The position numbers and the translations under genes were made by a program. From assembly GCA_963721435.1 (NCBI GenBank), contig CAVRJC010000003.1, forward strand, positions 20,744 through 84,743: a DNA stretch of 64,000 nt, written 5' to 3'. A model generated the notes under the pieces. It saw nothing but the letters and a program-made list of their open reading frames with translations, searched no databases and had not been told where the DNA came from. Source of the DNA: CAVRJC01 sp963721435 (GTDB lineage Bacteria > Actinomycetota > Acidimicrobiia > IMCC26256 > DASPTH01). Positions 1 through 8,992 of the stretch are shown in pieces; positions within the stretch are counted from its first letter, which is position 1, and every line of letters starts with the position of its first letter.

Positions 1-1595
1 GGGTCAACCCGCCGTTGCCGTCGGTGTGCGGCTTCAACATCGCGTTGGTGCTCGACATGTCGGGCTCGATCGATGACACCGAGTTCGGCCAGATGAAGGC
101 CGCGGCCAAGGACTTCGTCACGTCGCTGGGTGGCACGCCGTCGTCGGTCGGCGTCTATCCGTTCGCGACTGCTGCACCTGCAGCAGGGAACACCAATCTC
201 GCAGCCACCTCGGTGTCGACCGCCGCCGGCGTCACCACTGTCACGGACGCGATCGACAATCTGGTGAAGCCGACCGAGGGCAGCTCGACGAATTGGGACG
301 CCGCGCTCGCGCAGATCCCGAGCGGGTACGACCTCGTGATGGTCCTCACCGATGGCAACCCGACCGTCGACAGCACCAGTGTCAGCCCGTCCGGCACGAA
401 CTTCCACCGGATCGAGAACGGCATCGCGTCGGCCAACACGGTCAAGACGCTCGTCGGCGGCCATGGCGCGAACACCCGCGTGCTCGGCATCGGCATCGGC
501 ATCGGCGCCGAGTCGGTCAAGAATCTCGCCGCGATCTCCGGGCCGACCGCATACAACGGCTCGAATGCCGCGACCGCCGACTACTTCACGACCGGCTTCG
601 ACACGCTGCGCGACACACTCGCATCGATCGCGAAGGCGCAATGTGTGGTGGATCTCGTGATCACGAAGAACGCGAGCCAGCCGGCGGTGTCGGTGGGCCA
701 GCCGTTCAGCTACACCGTGGCCGTCGACAACCTCGGTCCGTCGGGCGCCACCGTCGATGCGGCGGTTATCGACGTCTTGCCTGCCGGCGTGTCGTTCGTG
801 TCCTTCGTCGAGCTCCCTCCCGGCGTGGTCTGCGATCCGCCGGTCGGTCGGACGATCTCCTGCACGATTCCGAAGGGGCTGCTGGAGCTGGCCGACCCGC
901 CGGTGTCGATCACGATGAATGTGACGGTGGCGTCGACGCCACAGACTGTCCCGCTGGTGAACAAGGTCATCGTGACGAGCTCCGACGATGCAGCGCCCTG
1001 CGCGGTGACCCCCACCGACATCACATGTGAGCCGGCGAACACGAACAACTACGACGACGTGTCGGTCGGCTTCACCAGCCTCACCATCGTCAAGGACGCG
1101 CAGCCGAAAACCTCGACACCGTTCCAGTTCACCGTGACGGGTGGCGCCCTACCGTCCAGCTTCTCGCTGGTCGATGACGGCACCAACGGCAACCGTCAGG
1201 TGATCGGGAACATCGCGGCCGGCCAGCAGTACGTCATCACGGAGTTCCAGCCTGCCGACGGCAGCTATGCGCTCAGCGCCATCAGCTGTACAGGCGGCGG
1301 GACCGGGTCGACGATCGTCGCCCTGGCGCGGGCGTCTCTGACCCTCGCTCCTGGTGACCAGGTGGTCTGCACGTTCGTGAACGGGGCCATCGACCCGGGC
1401 GGCGTGAGCACGACGACCGGCGCCGGCTCGGGCACGGGCACCGGCACGGGAACGAGTGCCGGGCCGCTCGCATTCACCGGTTCCGGCATCGCGCGGATCT
1501 TCGGGCTCGGCATCCTGCTCGCCGTGTTGGGTCTGGCGCTGGTGGTCGAAATGCGACGCCGGCGCCGCCCTGACGACCGCATGGGTGTCACCTGA
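1..1595 (+). CDS. VWA-domain surface protein with DUF11-like repeats and LAXTG sorting signal (5' partial)
   Basis: The reading frame is open to the window edge, so the N-terminus is missing; the first in-window start (TTG at 15) is probably internal. A von Willebrand A domain begins immediately, with the MIDAS motif DMSGS at about residues 14-18 and VLTDG near 110. A DUF11-type conserved repeat, common in actinobacterial surface proteins, covers about 213-350. A Gly/Thr-rich linker (466-480) leads to LAFTG at about 484, a hydrophobic helix and a RRRRR tail. LAXTG-helix-Arg is the sorting signal of class E sortases in high-GC Gram-positives, so the protein is inferred to be covalently wall-anchored with a metal-dependent adhesion domain outside. 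A DUF1800/DUF1501 pair follows directly. Confidence 0.85.
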   Translation, partial: VNPPLPSVCGFNIALVLDMSGSIDDTEFGQMKAAAKDFVTSLGGTPSSVGVYPFATAAPAAGNTNLAATSVSTAAGVTTVTDAIDNLVKPTEGSSTNWDAALAQIPSGYDLVMVLTDGNPTVDSTSVSPSGTNFHRIENGIASANTVKTLVGGHGANTRVLGIGIGIGAESVKNLAAISGPTAYNGSNAATADYFTTGFDTLRDTLASIAKAQCVVDLVITKNASQPAVSVGQPFSYTVAVDNLGPSGATVDAAVIDVLPAGVSFVSFVELPPGVVCDPPVGRTISCTIPKGLLELADPPVSITMNVTVASTPQTVPLVNKVIVTSSDDAAPCAVTPTDITCEPANTNNYDDVSVGFTSLTIVKDAQPKTSTPFQFTVTGGALPSSFSLVDDGTNGNRQVIGNIAAGQQYVITEFQPADGSYALSAISCTGGGTGSTIVALARASLTLAPGDQVVCTFVNGAIDPGGVSTTTGAGSGTGTGTGTSAGPLAFTGSGIARIFGLGILLAVLGLALVVEMRRRRRPDDRMGVT

Positions 1596-1629
1596 CATCT
1601 CCCTCACACGGACGTGTCATCCTCGCGTC

Positions 1630-2925
1630 GTGCCGGCCCAGGCGTCGTCCCGTGAGCGCGTCTCCCACGTCATACGACGTCTGTCGATGGGGGCACATCC
1701 CGAGGTGCTCGCCGATCTGCGCGACACCGGGGCCGCGACGGCGCGGGCGCTCGACCTGTCGGCCGCCCCGGCGGCGCCGCTGAACTTCCCGGCCCCGGCC
1801 GACTACACGGCCAGCCGGGACCTCACGACGATCGCCCAGCCGATCTCGTGGTGGTTCGCGCGGATGGCGAGCCCCGACCGAATGATCGAGGAGCGCCTCG
1901 TCTGGTTCTGGCACGACCACTTCGCCACCAGCCTCGCGAAGGTTCTCCAGCCCTACCTGATGTGGAAGCAGCACCTGACCCTGCGCCAGCACGCCACCGG
2001 GAACTTCGCCGACATGCTCAAGGCCGTCTCGCGCGACCCCGCGATGGTGCTGTACCTCGACGGCATCAAGAACTCGGCGCAGCAGCGCAACGAGAACTTC
2101 GGCCGCGAGGTGCTCGAGCTCTTCACCATGGGCCGCGACGGCGGCTACACGCAGGACGACGTCGTCGCCGCGTCGCGAGCGTTCACCGGCTGGGTCGTCG
2201 ACGTCCCCGGCCGCATCGGCAACCAGCTCAACTCGCCGTGGAACGCGGTCTTCGTGGCGCGTCGTCACGACACCGGCGTGAAGACGTTCCTCGGGAAGAC
2301 GGGCGCGTTCGACATGGACGGCGCGCTCGACGTGGTCCTCGGGCACCCGTCGACCGCGAAGTTCGTGGCCGCGAAGTTGTACCGCGAGATCGTCGGCACG
2401 ACTCCCACCGACGCGACAGTCCAGCGCCTCGGCAAGACGTTTCGCCGCGACTACGAGATCATGCCGTTGGTCGAGGCGATCGTGCAGGACGACGCGTTCG
2501 TCTCCGACGACGCGGTGCGGTCGAAGTACCGGACCCCGGTCGAGAAGGTCGTCGCGATCATGCAGGCGAGTGGCACCGACGCGGTGAACCTCGGGCAGGT
2601 GCGTGCGCGTGCGACGCAGAACGGGCGGCGAGGCTCGTTGTCGACGGCGCTGCGCACGATGAGCTATCTCCCGTTCCTCCCGCCGAACGTCGGCGGCTAC
2701 CCGAAGGGCGCGCGTCTCATCGGGCCGGGGAACCTCGTGCACTCCTTCGACCTGCTGCAGTCGGTGGTCGCGCCGCCGACGAAGCGCCAGTCGGTCGACG
2801 ACGTGTTCGCATCGCTCGGCGTGTTCGATGTCAGCGACCGATCGCGCGCGGTCCTCGCGAAGCAGCACAGCCCGTCGACCCGCTTCTCGCTCGCGGTCAC
2901 GTCACCGGAGTTCACGCTCACATGA
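1630..2925 (+). CDS. DUF1800 family protein
   Basis: Uncharacterised protein of about 431 aa, usual size for the family. The signature WHDHF lies near residue 94 and REVLELFTMG near 159, both hallmarks of DUF1800. These proteins almost always sit beside a DUF1501 protein, as here, where the DUF1501 ATG overlaps this stop (ATGA). The exact biochemical role is unknown; the pair is associated with exported or surface processes. I chose GTG at 1630 because it puts the conserved N-terminal segment (HVIRRLSMGAHPE) close to the start; an in-frame GTG at 1585 would overlap the upstream gene by 11 bases. Confidence 0.85.
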   Translation: MPAQASSRERVSHVIRRLSMGAHPEVLADLRDTGAATARALDLSAAPAAPLNFPAPADYTASRDLTTIAQPISWWFARMASPDRMIEERLVWFWHDHFATSLAKVLQPYLMWKQHLTLRQHATGNFADMLKAVSRDPAMVLYLDGIKNSAQQRNENFGREVLELFTMGRDGGYTQDDVVAASRAFTGWVVDVPGRIGNQLNSPWNAVFVARRHDTGVKTFLGKTGAFDMDGALDVVLGHPSTAKFVAAKLYREIVGTTPTDATVQRLGKTFRRDYEIMPLVEAIVQDDAFVSDDAVRSKYRTPVEKVVAIMQASGTDAVNLGQVRARATQNGRRGSLSTALRTMSYLPFLPPNVGGYPKGARLIGPGNLVHSFDLLQSVVAPPTKRQSVDDVFASLGVFDVSDRSRAVLAKQHSPSTRFSLAVTSPEFTLT

Positions 2926-4228
2926 ACGCGCACATGTCGCGCCGGCGCTTCCTCACCGGCCTCGGTGTCGCGACGACTGCCGCGGTGGCGGCCGGGTACG
3001 GCCTCACGGTGTGGCAGAGCGACGGTTCGTCGGGAGGATCGGGCACGGCGGCTGCGCCGCGTCCGACGACCGGAGCGCTCGGGCCCGGCCGCGCCGACCG
3101 CACCCTGATCGTCCTCGAGCTCGGAGGTGGGAACGACGGGCTCAGCACGGTCGTACCGATGGCCGACCCCAACTACCGCGCGCTGCGGCCGACGCTTGCG
3201 GTCGCGGATGCCATCGCGCTCGACGACTCCGTCGGCCTGAGCCCGAAGCTGGTCAAGCTCGCGGAGCGCTACAAGGCGGGGCAGGTCGCGATCATCGAGG
3301 GCGTCGGCTATCCCGACCCGAACCTCTCGCACTTCGCGTCGCTCGCCTACTGGTGGACGGGCACGCCGGGTACCGGTGACGGCAGCGGGTGGATCGGTCG
3401 GTACCTCGACGGCACGGTCGGGTTCGACGACCCACTCGCAGCGATCAGCATCGGTCCGGTCCCGTCACCCGCGCTCCTCGGCAACCAGTCGTTCGCGACG
3501 TCGATCGCCGACACGACCGGGCTCCAGCCGTCGGTGCCCGCGTGGGCCGACACCCCGGACGATCTCATCGCCGCGTGGGGCGGGTTCACGCCTGCGTCGC
3601 CAGATCCCGCGTCGCTGCTCGGGCAGGTCCAGGAGGCGATCCACCTCACGGTGAAGGCGCGGTCGCAACTCGACGCCGACCTCAGCGACGCCCAGTCGTC
3701 GACGGGGCCGAGCGATGGCCTGTACGCCAACCAGGCCGGCAAGCAGGGGAGCACCGTCTCCGAGTCGTTGAAGCTCGCGGCCCAGCTCGTCGTCGCCAAG
3801 CACCCGCCGCGGGTCATCTACGTGAGCGGCCTCGGCGACTACGACACCCACCAGGGTCTGGCCGCTCGTCACCCGGTGCTGATGGCCGACCTCGACCTCG
3901 GTCTCGATACGTTCTTCACCACGCTCGACACCGCGGGCGGGACCGATCGCGCGCTGGTGATGACGGTGTCGGAGTTCGGGCGCCGGCCGGCCGAGAACGG
4001 GAGCGGCACCGACCACGGCACTGCGGCGCCGCACTTCCTCATCGGGGCGGGCGTCAAGGGCGGGCGCTACGGCGCGCCGCCGAGCTCACCCAGCTCGACA
4101 ACAACGGCAACCTCGTGCACACGGTCGACTTCCGCACGTTGTACGCCACCGCCGCGCAAGGCTGGCTCGGCGTCGACGCCGAGGCAATCGTCGGCAAGGG
4201 CTTCGCGCCCCTCCCTGTCCTCGCCTGA
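2922..4228 (+). CDS. DUF1501 family protein, Tat-exported, frameshifted near 4080
   Basis: The N-terminus has a twin-arginine signal (SRRRFL followed by a hydrophobic stretch), so export by the Tat pathway is expected. The core LVLELGGGNDGLSTVVP-type start and the EFGRRPAENGSGTDHG segment are typical of DUF1501 (alkaline-phosphatase-fold, sulfatase-like) proteins. The frame breaks near 4080: the conserved end (NLVHTVDFRTLYATAAQGWLG...) continues in the -1 frame to a TGA at 4228. One missing C in the AGCTCACC stretch at about 4082-4089 would restore a normal protein of about 435 aa. Partner of the preceding DUF1800 gene, with overlapping ATGA. The break may be a sequencing error rather than a real mutation. 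Confidence 0.8.
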
Positions 4229-4245
4229 CCGGTTACCGTCCCCGC

Positions 4246-5550
4246 ATGAAGGTGGGGATCTTCTACGAGCACCAGTTGCCGCGGCCGTGGGAGGAAGGCG
4301 CCGAGGCGCGGCTCATCCGCGACGCGCTCGACCAGTGCGAGCTCGCGGACGCAATCGGGATCGACTACGTGTGGGAGGTCGAGCACCACTTCCTCGAGGA
4401 GTACAGCCACTCGAGCGCGCCCGAGGTGTTCCTCGGCGCGGTGTCGCAGCGCACGAACCGCATCCGCCTCGGTCACGGGATCGTGCAGACGCCGCCGCCG
4501 TTCAACCATCCGGCGCGCGTCGCGGAGCGTGTGGCGATGCTCGACCTCGTGTCGGCCGGCCGCGCCGACTTCGGTACGGGTGAGTCGTCGTCGGAGGCGG
4601 AGCTCGGCGGGTTCCTCATCGATCCCGAGGAGAAGCGCGCGATGTGGGAGGAAGGCCTGCGGGTCGCGCTGCGGTGCATGACGGAGACACCGTTCACCGG
4701 GCATGCCGGCCAGTACGTCACGATGCCGCCGCGCAACGTGGTACCCAAGCCGATCCAGAAGCCGCACCCGCCGGTGTGGGTGGCGGCGAGCCGGCGCGAG
4801 ACCATTCACCTCGCGGCACAGAAGGGCATCGGCGCGCTCGCGTTCGCGTTCATCAATCCCGAAGAGGCGCAGCACTGGATGACCGACTACTACGACACGC
4901 TCGCGGCGGAGTGCGTGCCGATCGGCGATGTCGTCAATCCCAACGTCGCGTGCGTCACCACCTTCATGTGCCACGAGGACGAGAGCGTCGCGATCGATCG
5001 CGGCCTCGAAGGCGCCAACTTCTTCGGATACTCGCTCGCGCACTACTACGTGTTCGGCCGTCATCAGCCGGGTCGCACCGACGTGTGGGCCGAGTACCGA
5101 GCACAGCGTGCGCAGCAGGGCTACTCGCCGGAGGCGGTCGAGGCCGCCATGACCGAGGGCGAGCGGCTCGGCGCGCAGATCGTGCAGCAGGAGGGCTTCT
5201 TCGGCCTGCGCGGCGCCATCGGCACGCCCGACCAGATCCGTGACTACCTGCGGCGCTACGAGGATGCCGGCGTCGACCAGGTGATCCTCTGCAGCCAGTC
5301 GGGGCACAACCGGCACGAGCACATCATGGAGAGCCTCGAGCTGTTCGGCCGCGAGGTCCTGCCGGAATTCATCGAACGCGACGAGCAGGCCCAACGCGAC
5401 AAGGCGAAGCGCCTGGAGCCGGTGCTCGCCGCCGCGATGGCCCGCAAGCCGGCGTCCGATCATCCCCCTCTGGCCATCGACGACTACGAGTTCGCGGCGA
5501 TGCCGCTCGATCCCGCGCTCCGCGCGCTACAGGACGATCTCTTCTCCTGA
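4246..5550 (+). CDS. LLM class flavin-dependent oxidoreductase
   Basis: Luciferase-like monooxygenase of 434 aa with the bacterial-luciferase TIM barrel. It shows the family landmarks VEHHFLEEY near residue 46, a NHPARVAERVAMLD block near 87 and KPHPPVWVAASR near 175. It should bind FMN or F420; the substrate cannot be told from the sequence. It resembles the second LLM gene at 35957. A TACCGT hexamer lies 6 nt before the ATG with no Shine-Dalgarno, suggesting a leaderless transcript. The C-terminal ~60 residues beyond the usual barrel are charged and unremarkable. Confidence 0.88.
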   Translation: MKVGIFYEHQLPRPWEEGAEARLIRDALDQCELADAIGIDYVWEVEHHFLEEYSHSSAPEVFLGAVSQRTNRIRLGHGIVQTPPPFNHPARVAERVAMLDLVSAGRADFGTGESSSEAELGGFLIDPEEKRAMWEEGLRVALRCMTETPFTGHAGQYVTMPPRNVVPKPIQKPHPPVWVAASRRETIHLAAQKGIGALAFAFINPEEAQHWMTDYYDTLAAECVPIGDVVNPNVACVTTFMCHEDESVAIDRGLEGANFFGYSLAHYYVFGRHQPGRTDVWAEYRAQRAQQGYSPEAVEAAMTEGERLGAQIVQQEGFFGLRGAIGTPDQIRDYLRRYEDAGVDQVILCSQSGHNRHEHIMESLELFGREVLPEFIERDEQAQRDKAKRLEPVLAAAMARKPASDHPPLAIDDYEFAAMPLDPALRALQDDLFS

Positions 5551-5594
5551 TTCGCGAGCCTGCCCGACAATCTGGCGTCACTACCCTGACGTCC

Positions 5595-6669
5595 ATGTTC
5601 GATCGCCTTGGCGAACTGGAGACCGAGCTCGAGAAGCTCGAGGCGAGGTTGTCGGAGATCTACGCGTCCGGCGACCAGAACGCGCGCGCGCGAAGCCGGC
5701 CGTCGCCACGCCGAGATCAAGCCGATCGTCGACGCATACCGCGAGTACCGCGCCACGGAGGCGGATCTCGCGGACGCGCGCGAGCTGCTGGTGTCGGAGG
5801 ACGACGCCGAGATGCGCGAGTACCTGCAGGCGGAGATCGACGCCAAGGACGCGCAGCTCACCGAGCTCGACGCGCAGCTCCGTGAGCTGCTGATCCCGCG
5901 CGACCCGGATGCCGGGCGCAACGTCATCGTCGAGATCCGCGGGGGAGAGGGCGGCGAGGAGGGCAACCTGTGGGCGGCCGACCTCTTCCACATGTACGAG
6001 GGCTACGCGGACCTGCATCGTTGGAAGGTCGAGGTCCTCGATCGCCAGCTCTCCGACATGGGCGGCTTCCGCGACATCACGTTCGTGGTCAAGGGCGACG
6101 ACGCCTGGTCGCGGCTCAAGCACGAAGCGGGCGTCCACCGCGTGCAGCGTGTGCCGGTCACCGAGAGCCAGGGTCGCGTGCATACGAGCGCGGCGTCGGT
6201 CGCGGTGCTGCCGGAAGCCGAGGAAGTCGACGTCGACATCAACGAGCACGAGCTCCAGGTCGACGTCTACCGGTCGAGTGGGCCGGGGGGTCAGTCGGTG
6301 AACACCACCGACTCGGCGGTGCGCCTCACTCACAAGCCGACCGGCCTCGTCGTCACCTGCCAGGACGAGAAGAGCCAGCTCCAGAACAAGGAGAAGGCGC
6401 TGCGCATCCTGCGGAGCCGGTTGCTCGAGGCCGAGCGTGAGCGGCAGGAGGCCGAGATGTCGTCCACCCGGCGCGATCAGGTGAAGAGCGGTGGCCGGTC
6501 CGACAAGATCCGCACGTACAACTACAAGGAAAACCGCGTCACCGACCATCGCATCGGGCTCACGCTGCACTCGCTCGACAACGTGCTCACCGGTCAGCTC
6601 GACGATCTCACCGATGCGCTGGCGGTGGCCGAGCGCGCCGAGCAGCTCGGCGGCGACGGCCGCGCGTGA
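5595..6669 (+). CDS. prfA: peptide chain release factor 1, frameshifted near 5690
   Basis: Class I release factor that reads UAA and UAG and triggers peptide release at the ribosomal peptidyl-transferase centre. The GGQ motif (SGPGGQSVN) lies near residue 231, and the codon-recognition tripeptide PVT in VPVTESQGRVHTS near 188 marks RF1 rather than RF2. The start ATG 5595 (MFDRLGELE) is in one frame, but from about 5692 the conserved sequence (REAGRRHAEIKPIVDAYRE) continues in the +1 frame. The shift lies in the GCGCGCGCGCGC run at 5681-5692. Because RF1 is essential, an assembly indel is more likely than a pseudogene. A TACCCT box lies 7 nt before the ATG. prmC follows, as in most bacteria. 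Confidence 0.92.
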
Positions 6670-6688
6670 TCGCGCTTTCCTGCTGACG

Positions 6689-7597
6689 GTGCGCACCTGG
6701 CGAGAGCTGCGTGAGCAGACGGAGCGGGAGCTGCGCGCGCTCGCGGTCGACGCGCCCGACTCCGAAGCGCGGTGGATGATCGAGCGCGTCTCGGGCTACG
6801 ACGGCGTGGAGCTCGTCATGGGCGAGAGCGAGCCCGCCACCGACGCGGCGTCCGCGCACGTCGACGACATGGTCGCGCGCCGCGCGCGCGGGGAGCCGTT
6901 GCAGTACGTGCTCGGGGAGTGGCAGTTCCTCGGCCTCGACCTGATCGTCGACCGGCGCGTGCTGGTGCCGCGTCCGGAGACCGAAGTGGTTGCGCAAGTC
7001 GCGATCGACGAAGCCGCGCGCCTCGGGGCGCGGCGTGGGCCGCCGGAGCCGTGGACGATGGTGGACGACGCGTTCCCGCTCGTCGACCTCGGGACGGGAT
7101 CGGGCGCGCTCGCGCTGGCGTTGGTCACGGCGCTCCCCGAGGTGCTGGTGTGGGCGACCGACGCGAGCGACGACGCACTGGCCGTCGCCCGCGCCAACCT
7201 CTCCGGTACCGGAGTGGCCGCGACGCGCGTGCGGCTCGCGTCGGGCTCGTGGTTCGACGCGCTGCCCGACGACCTGCGGGGCCGCATCCGGGTGATCGTG
7301 GCGAACCCGCCGTACATCGCGGAGCACGAGGTCGCCGACCTCCCTCGCGACGTGATCGAGTGGGAGCCCTACGGCGCGCTGGTCAGTGGCCCGACCGGTA
7401 TGGAGTCCATCGCGGCCATCGTCGCGGGCGCGCCCGACTGGCTCGACACGGACGGAGGCGCGCTCGTCGTGGAGCTCGCGCCGCACCAGGCGTCGGACGC
7501 GAGCGAACGCGCACGAGCCGCGGGGTTCCACGAGGTCACGATCCGCGCCGACCTTGCCGGCCGCGACCGGGTGCTCGTGGCGCGGCTGTCTGGCTAG
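6689..7597 (+). CDS. prmC: release factor glutamine methyltransferase PrmC (HemK)
   Basis: SAM-dependent enzyme that N5-methylates the Gln of the GGQ loop of release factors. The 302-aa protein has an N-terminal helical substrate-recognition domain, the SAM motif VDLGTGSGALALAL near residue 133 and the catalytic NPPY near 206. The GTG at 6689 is the first start after the prfA stop and gives a normal-length N-terminus (MRTWRELREQ). It sits 19 nt downstream of prfA, whose product is its substrate. In mycobacteria sua5 follows prmC; here it is absent from this spot. Confidence 0.92.
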   Translation: MRTWRELREQTERELRALAVDAPDSEARWMIERVSGYDGVELVMGESEPATDAASAHVDDMVARRARGEPLQYVLGEWQFLGLDLIVDRRVLVPRPETEVVAQVAIDEAARLGARRGPPEPWTMVDDAFPLVDLGTGSGALALALVTALPEVLVWATDASDDALAVARANLSGTGVAATRVRLASGSWFDALPDDLRGRIRVIVANPPYIAEHEVADLPRDVIEWEPYGALVSGPTGMESIAAIVAGAPDWLDTDGGALVVELAPHQASDASERARAAGFHEVTIRADLAGRDRVLVARLSG

Positions 7598-7608
7598 CGT
7601 TCCGAAAC

Positions 7609-7830
7609 ATGGCTGACGAGCTCGATGTCGACGCAATGATCGCCCGGTTCCGCGAGCGGGCGGCGGCAGTGAAGGATCGGCCGCTCCCGCCGGTTGCCGG
7701 TGCGGACCGCCAGCGCTTCGTCGAGCAGGCCCAGCGTGACTTCCAGGACTTCGCCATCATCGGCGACGCCACCTGGGACTTCACCGACGGCGTCCTGACC
7801 CTCCGTGTCGACCTCGCGGGCGGCAACTGA
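7609..7830 (+). CDS. small conserved hypothetical protein, 73 aa
   Basis: Small soluble protein with an acidic start (MADELDVDAMIARFRER), predicted helical, ending in a short hydrophobic strand segment (DGVLTLRVDLAGGN). I do not recognise a named family. It begins 11 nt after prmC, and a TAGCGT hexamer 8 nt before the ATG suggests its own leaderless promoter inside the end of prmC. The next gene is the antitoxin, but the operator and promoter between them argue that it is not part of the toxin-antitoxin unit. Confidence 0.6.
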   Translation: MADELDVDAMIARFRERAAAVKDRPLPPVAGADRQRFVEQAQRDFQDFAIIGDATWDFTDGVLTLRVDLAGGN

Positions 7831-7834
7831 CGAG

Positions 7835-7853
7835 AATATGGGTGACCCATATT
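7835..7853. promoter_or_regulatory. perfect 19-bp palindrome, likely VapB/VapBC operator
   Basis: AATATGGGT and ACCCATATT form 9-bp arms around a single central G. A partial copy of the arm (TATGGGT, 7869-7875) lies at the antitoxin start. The palindrome overlaps the predicted -35 region of the vapBC promoter, the position expected for toxin-antitoxin autorepression. Confidence 0.7.
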
Positions 7854-7871
7854 GTCATAGGTTGCTAGTAT
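7842..7871 (+). promoter_or_regulatory. vapBC promoter candidate
   Basis: GTGACC (7842-7847) and TAGTAT (7866-7871) are spaced 18 bp apart. The -10 ends 7 nt before ATG 7879, so transcription should start at or beside the A of the start codon (leaderless). Confidence 0.5.
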
Positions 7872-7878
7872 GGGTCAC

Positions 7879-8121
7879 ATGAAGACGACCATCGACATCG
7901 CCGACGGGCTCCTCGAGGAGGCGAGGGCTGCGGCGCGTCGTCGTCATACGACGCTCCGTGCGCTCGTCGAGGACGGGCTGCGGCGGACGCTCGACGCGAC
8001 CGACCCGGCGGCCTTCACGTTGCGAGACACGACGCTCCGCGGCGGGAGGGGGCTCGCGCCCGAGTTCAAGGATGCACAGTGGGACCGGATCCGCGACGTG
8101 ATCTACGAGACGGGCACGTGA
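7879..8121 (+). CDS. VapB-type antitoxin (DUF2191-like)
   Basis: 80-aa antitoxin beginning MKTTIDIADGLLEEAR, a ribbon-helix-helix N-terminus typical of VapB antitoxins of PIN toxins. The middle (TTLRALVEDGLRR) completes the DNA-binding fold, and the C-terminus (LAPEFKDAQWDRIRDVIYE) should bind and neutralise the toxin. I prefer ATG 7879 over the in-frame ATG 7870, because 7870 lies within the -10 box/operator half-site and family members start MKTTxD. The stop overlaps the toxin GTG (GTGA), which ties translation of the two. It probably represses its own promoter through the upstream palindrome. Confidence 0.85.
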   Translation: MKTTIDIADGLLEEARAAARRRHTTLRALVEDGLRRTLDATDPAAFTLRDTTLRGGRGLAPEFKDAQWDRIRDVIYETGT

Positions 8122-8552
8122 TCGCGGTCGACACGAACGTGCTGGTCGCCGCGTCGCGTGACGACGCGCCCGGACACGAGTTGGCACGGCCCGCGCTCAG
8201 AGCGCTCGCCGAGGCGCCCGACGCGTGGGCGATTCCGTGGCCGTGCATGCACGAGTTCCTCGCGGTCGTCACGCACCCTCGGATCTTCGACCCGCCGACG
8301 AGTCTCGATCGCGCGCTCGATCAAGTCGACAGTTGGACCGAGTCGCCGTCGCTCGTCGTTCTCTCCGAGACCGTCAACTACTGGCCGCAGCTCCGCAGGG
8401 TGCTCGCAGCGTCGGATGTGATCGGACCCCGAGTGCACGATGCACGGATCGCCGCGCTGTGTCTCGTCCATGGGATCGAAGAGCTCTGGACCCAGGACCG
8501 CGACTTCTCGCGCTTCCCGTCCTTGAAGACGCGGAACCCGCTTGCCGCGTAG
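8118..8552 (+). CDS. vapC: VapC-type PIN-domain toxin ribonuclease
   Basis: 144-aa PIN-domain protein. The first acidic residue is in IAVDTNVLV (Asp 5), a second in the MHEFLAVV helix (Glu near 42), and the C-terminal acidic cluster lies in RVHDARIAAL and TQDRDFSRF. This is the Mg2+-binding quartet of VapC endoribonucleases, which usually cut tRNA or rRNA. The start GTG overlaps the vapB stop. All active-site acids appear present, so the toxin looks functional. The RNA target cannot be inferred. Confidence 0.88.
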   Translation: MIAVDTNVLVAASRDDAPGHELARPALRALAEAPDAWAIPWPCMHEFLAVVTHPRIFDPPTSLDRALDQVDSWTESPSLVVLSETVNYWPQLRRVLAASDVIGPRVHDARIAALCLVHGIEELWTQDRDFSRFPSLKTRNPLAA

Positions 8553-8581
8553 CGCGCGCCACATCGCGCGGGGAGCAACCG

Positions 8582-8992
8582 CTACATCTGCTCGTCGAGG
8601 CGCTCGCCGGCGTCCATGTGCTGGAGCAGCGCGCGGTCGACGGCCACCCAGATCGTCTTGGAGAACGGGTAGAAGACGATCGGCAGGACGATCATCAGCG
8701 GAATGAGCACCGCCAAGATCGGCGCGACGGGGACCTTGGGAATGGTGAACGCGAGCGCGGTGATGAGTGCGATCGCAAACACCGCGGCGGTGAAGCCGAT
8801 GTTGATCGCGAGCGCGCCGGCCCAGTAGCCCTCCTCGCGTTCGAAGTGCAGCCCGCAGCGCGGGCAGTCGTCGACGATGTCGAACCAATTGGTGAAGAGC
8901 AGGCCGGACCCGCAACGCGCGCAGTGCTTCGCGAACCCGCGCCGCATCATCTGGCCCTTGGACGCGGGTGCGACGGGTTGCATCACGTTCAC
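8582..8992 (-). CDS. DUF983 family membrane protein
   Basis: 136-aa protein with an N-terminal zinc ribbon (CARCGSGLLF ... CPRCGLHF) followed by two transmembrane segments (GYWAGALAINIGFTAAVFAI and VAPILAVLIPLMIVLPIVFY), the DUF983 layout. Function is unknown; members often accompany heme or respiratory genes. The GTG at 8992 overlaps the stop of the upstream nuclease gene (GTGA), suggesting translational coupling; ATG 8983 is an alternative start. Confidence 0.8.
   Translation of the reverse strand: MNVMQPVAPASKGQMMRRGFAKHCARCGSGLLFTNWFDIVDDCPRCGLHFEREEGYWAGALAINIGFTAAVFAIALITALAFTIPKVPVAPILAVLIPLMIVLPIVFYPFSKTIWVAVDRALLQHMDAGERLDEQM

Noticed and set aside
1848..4583. 911-aa plus-strand frame
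   Set aside because: Only its middle (from 2922) is a real protein; the ends are out-of-frame readings of DUF1800 and the LLM gene.
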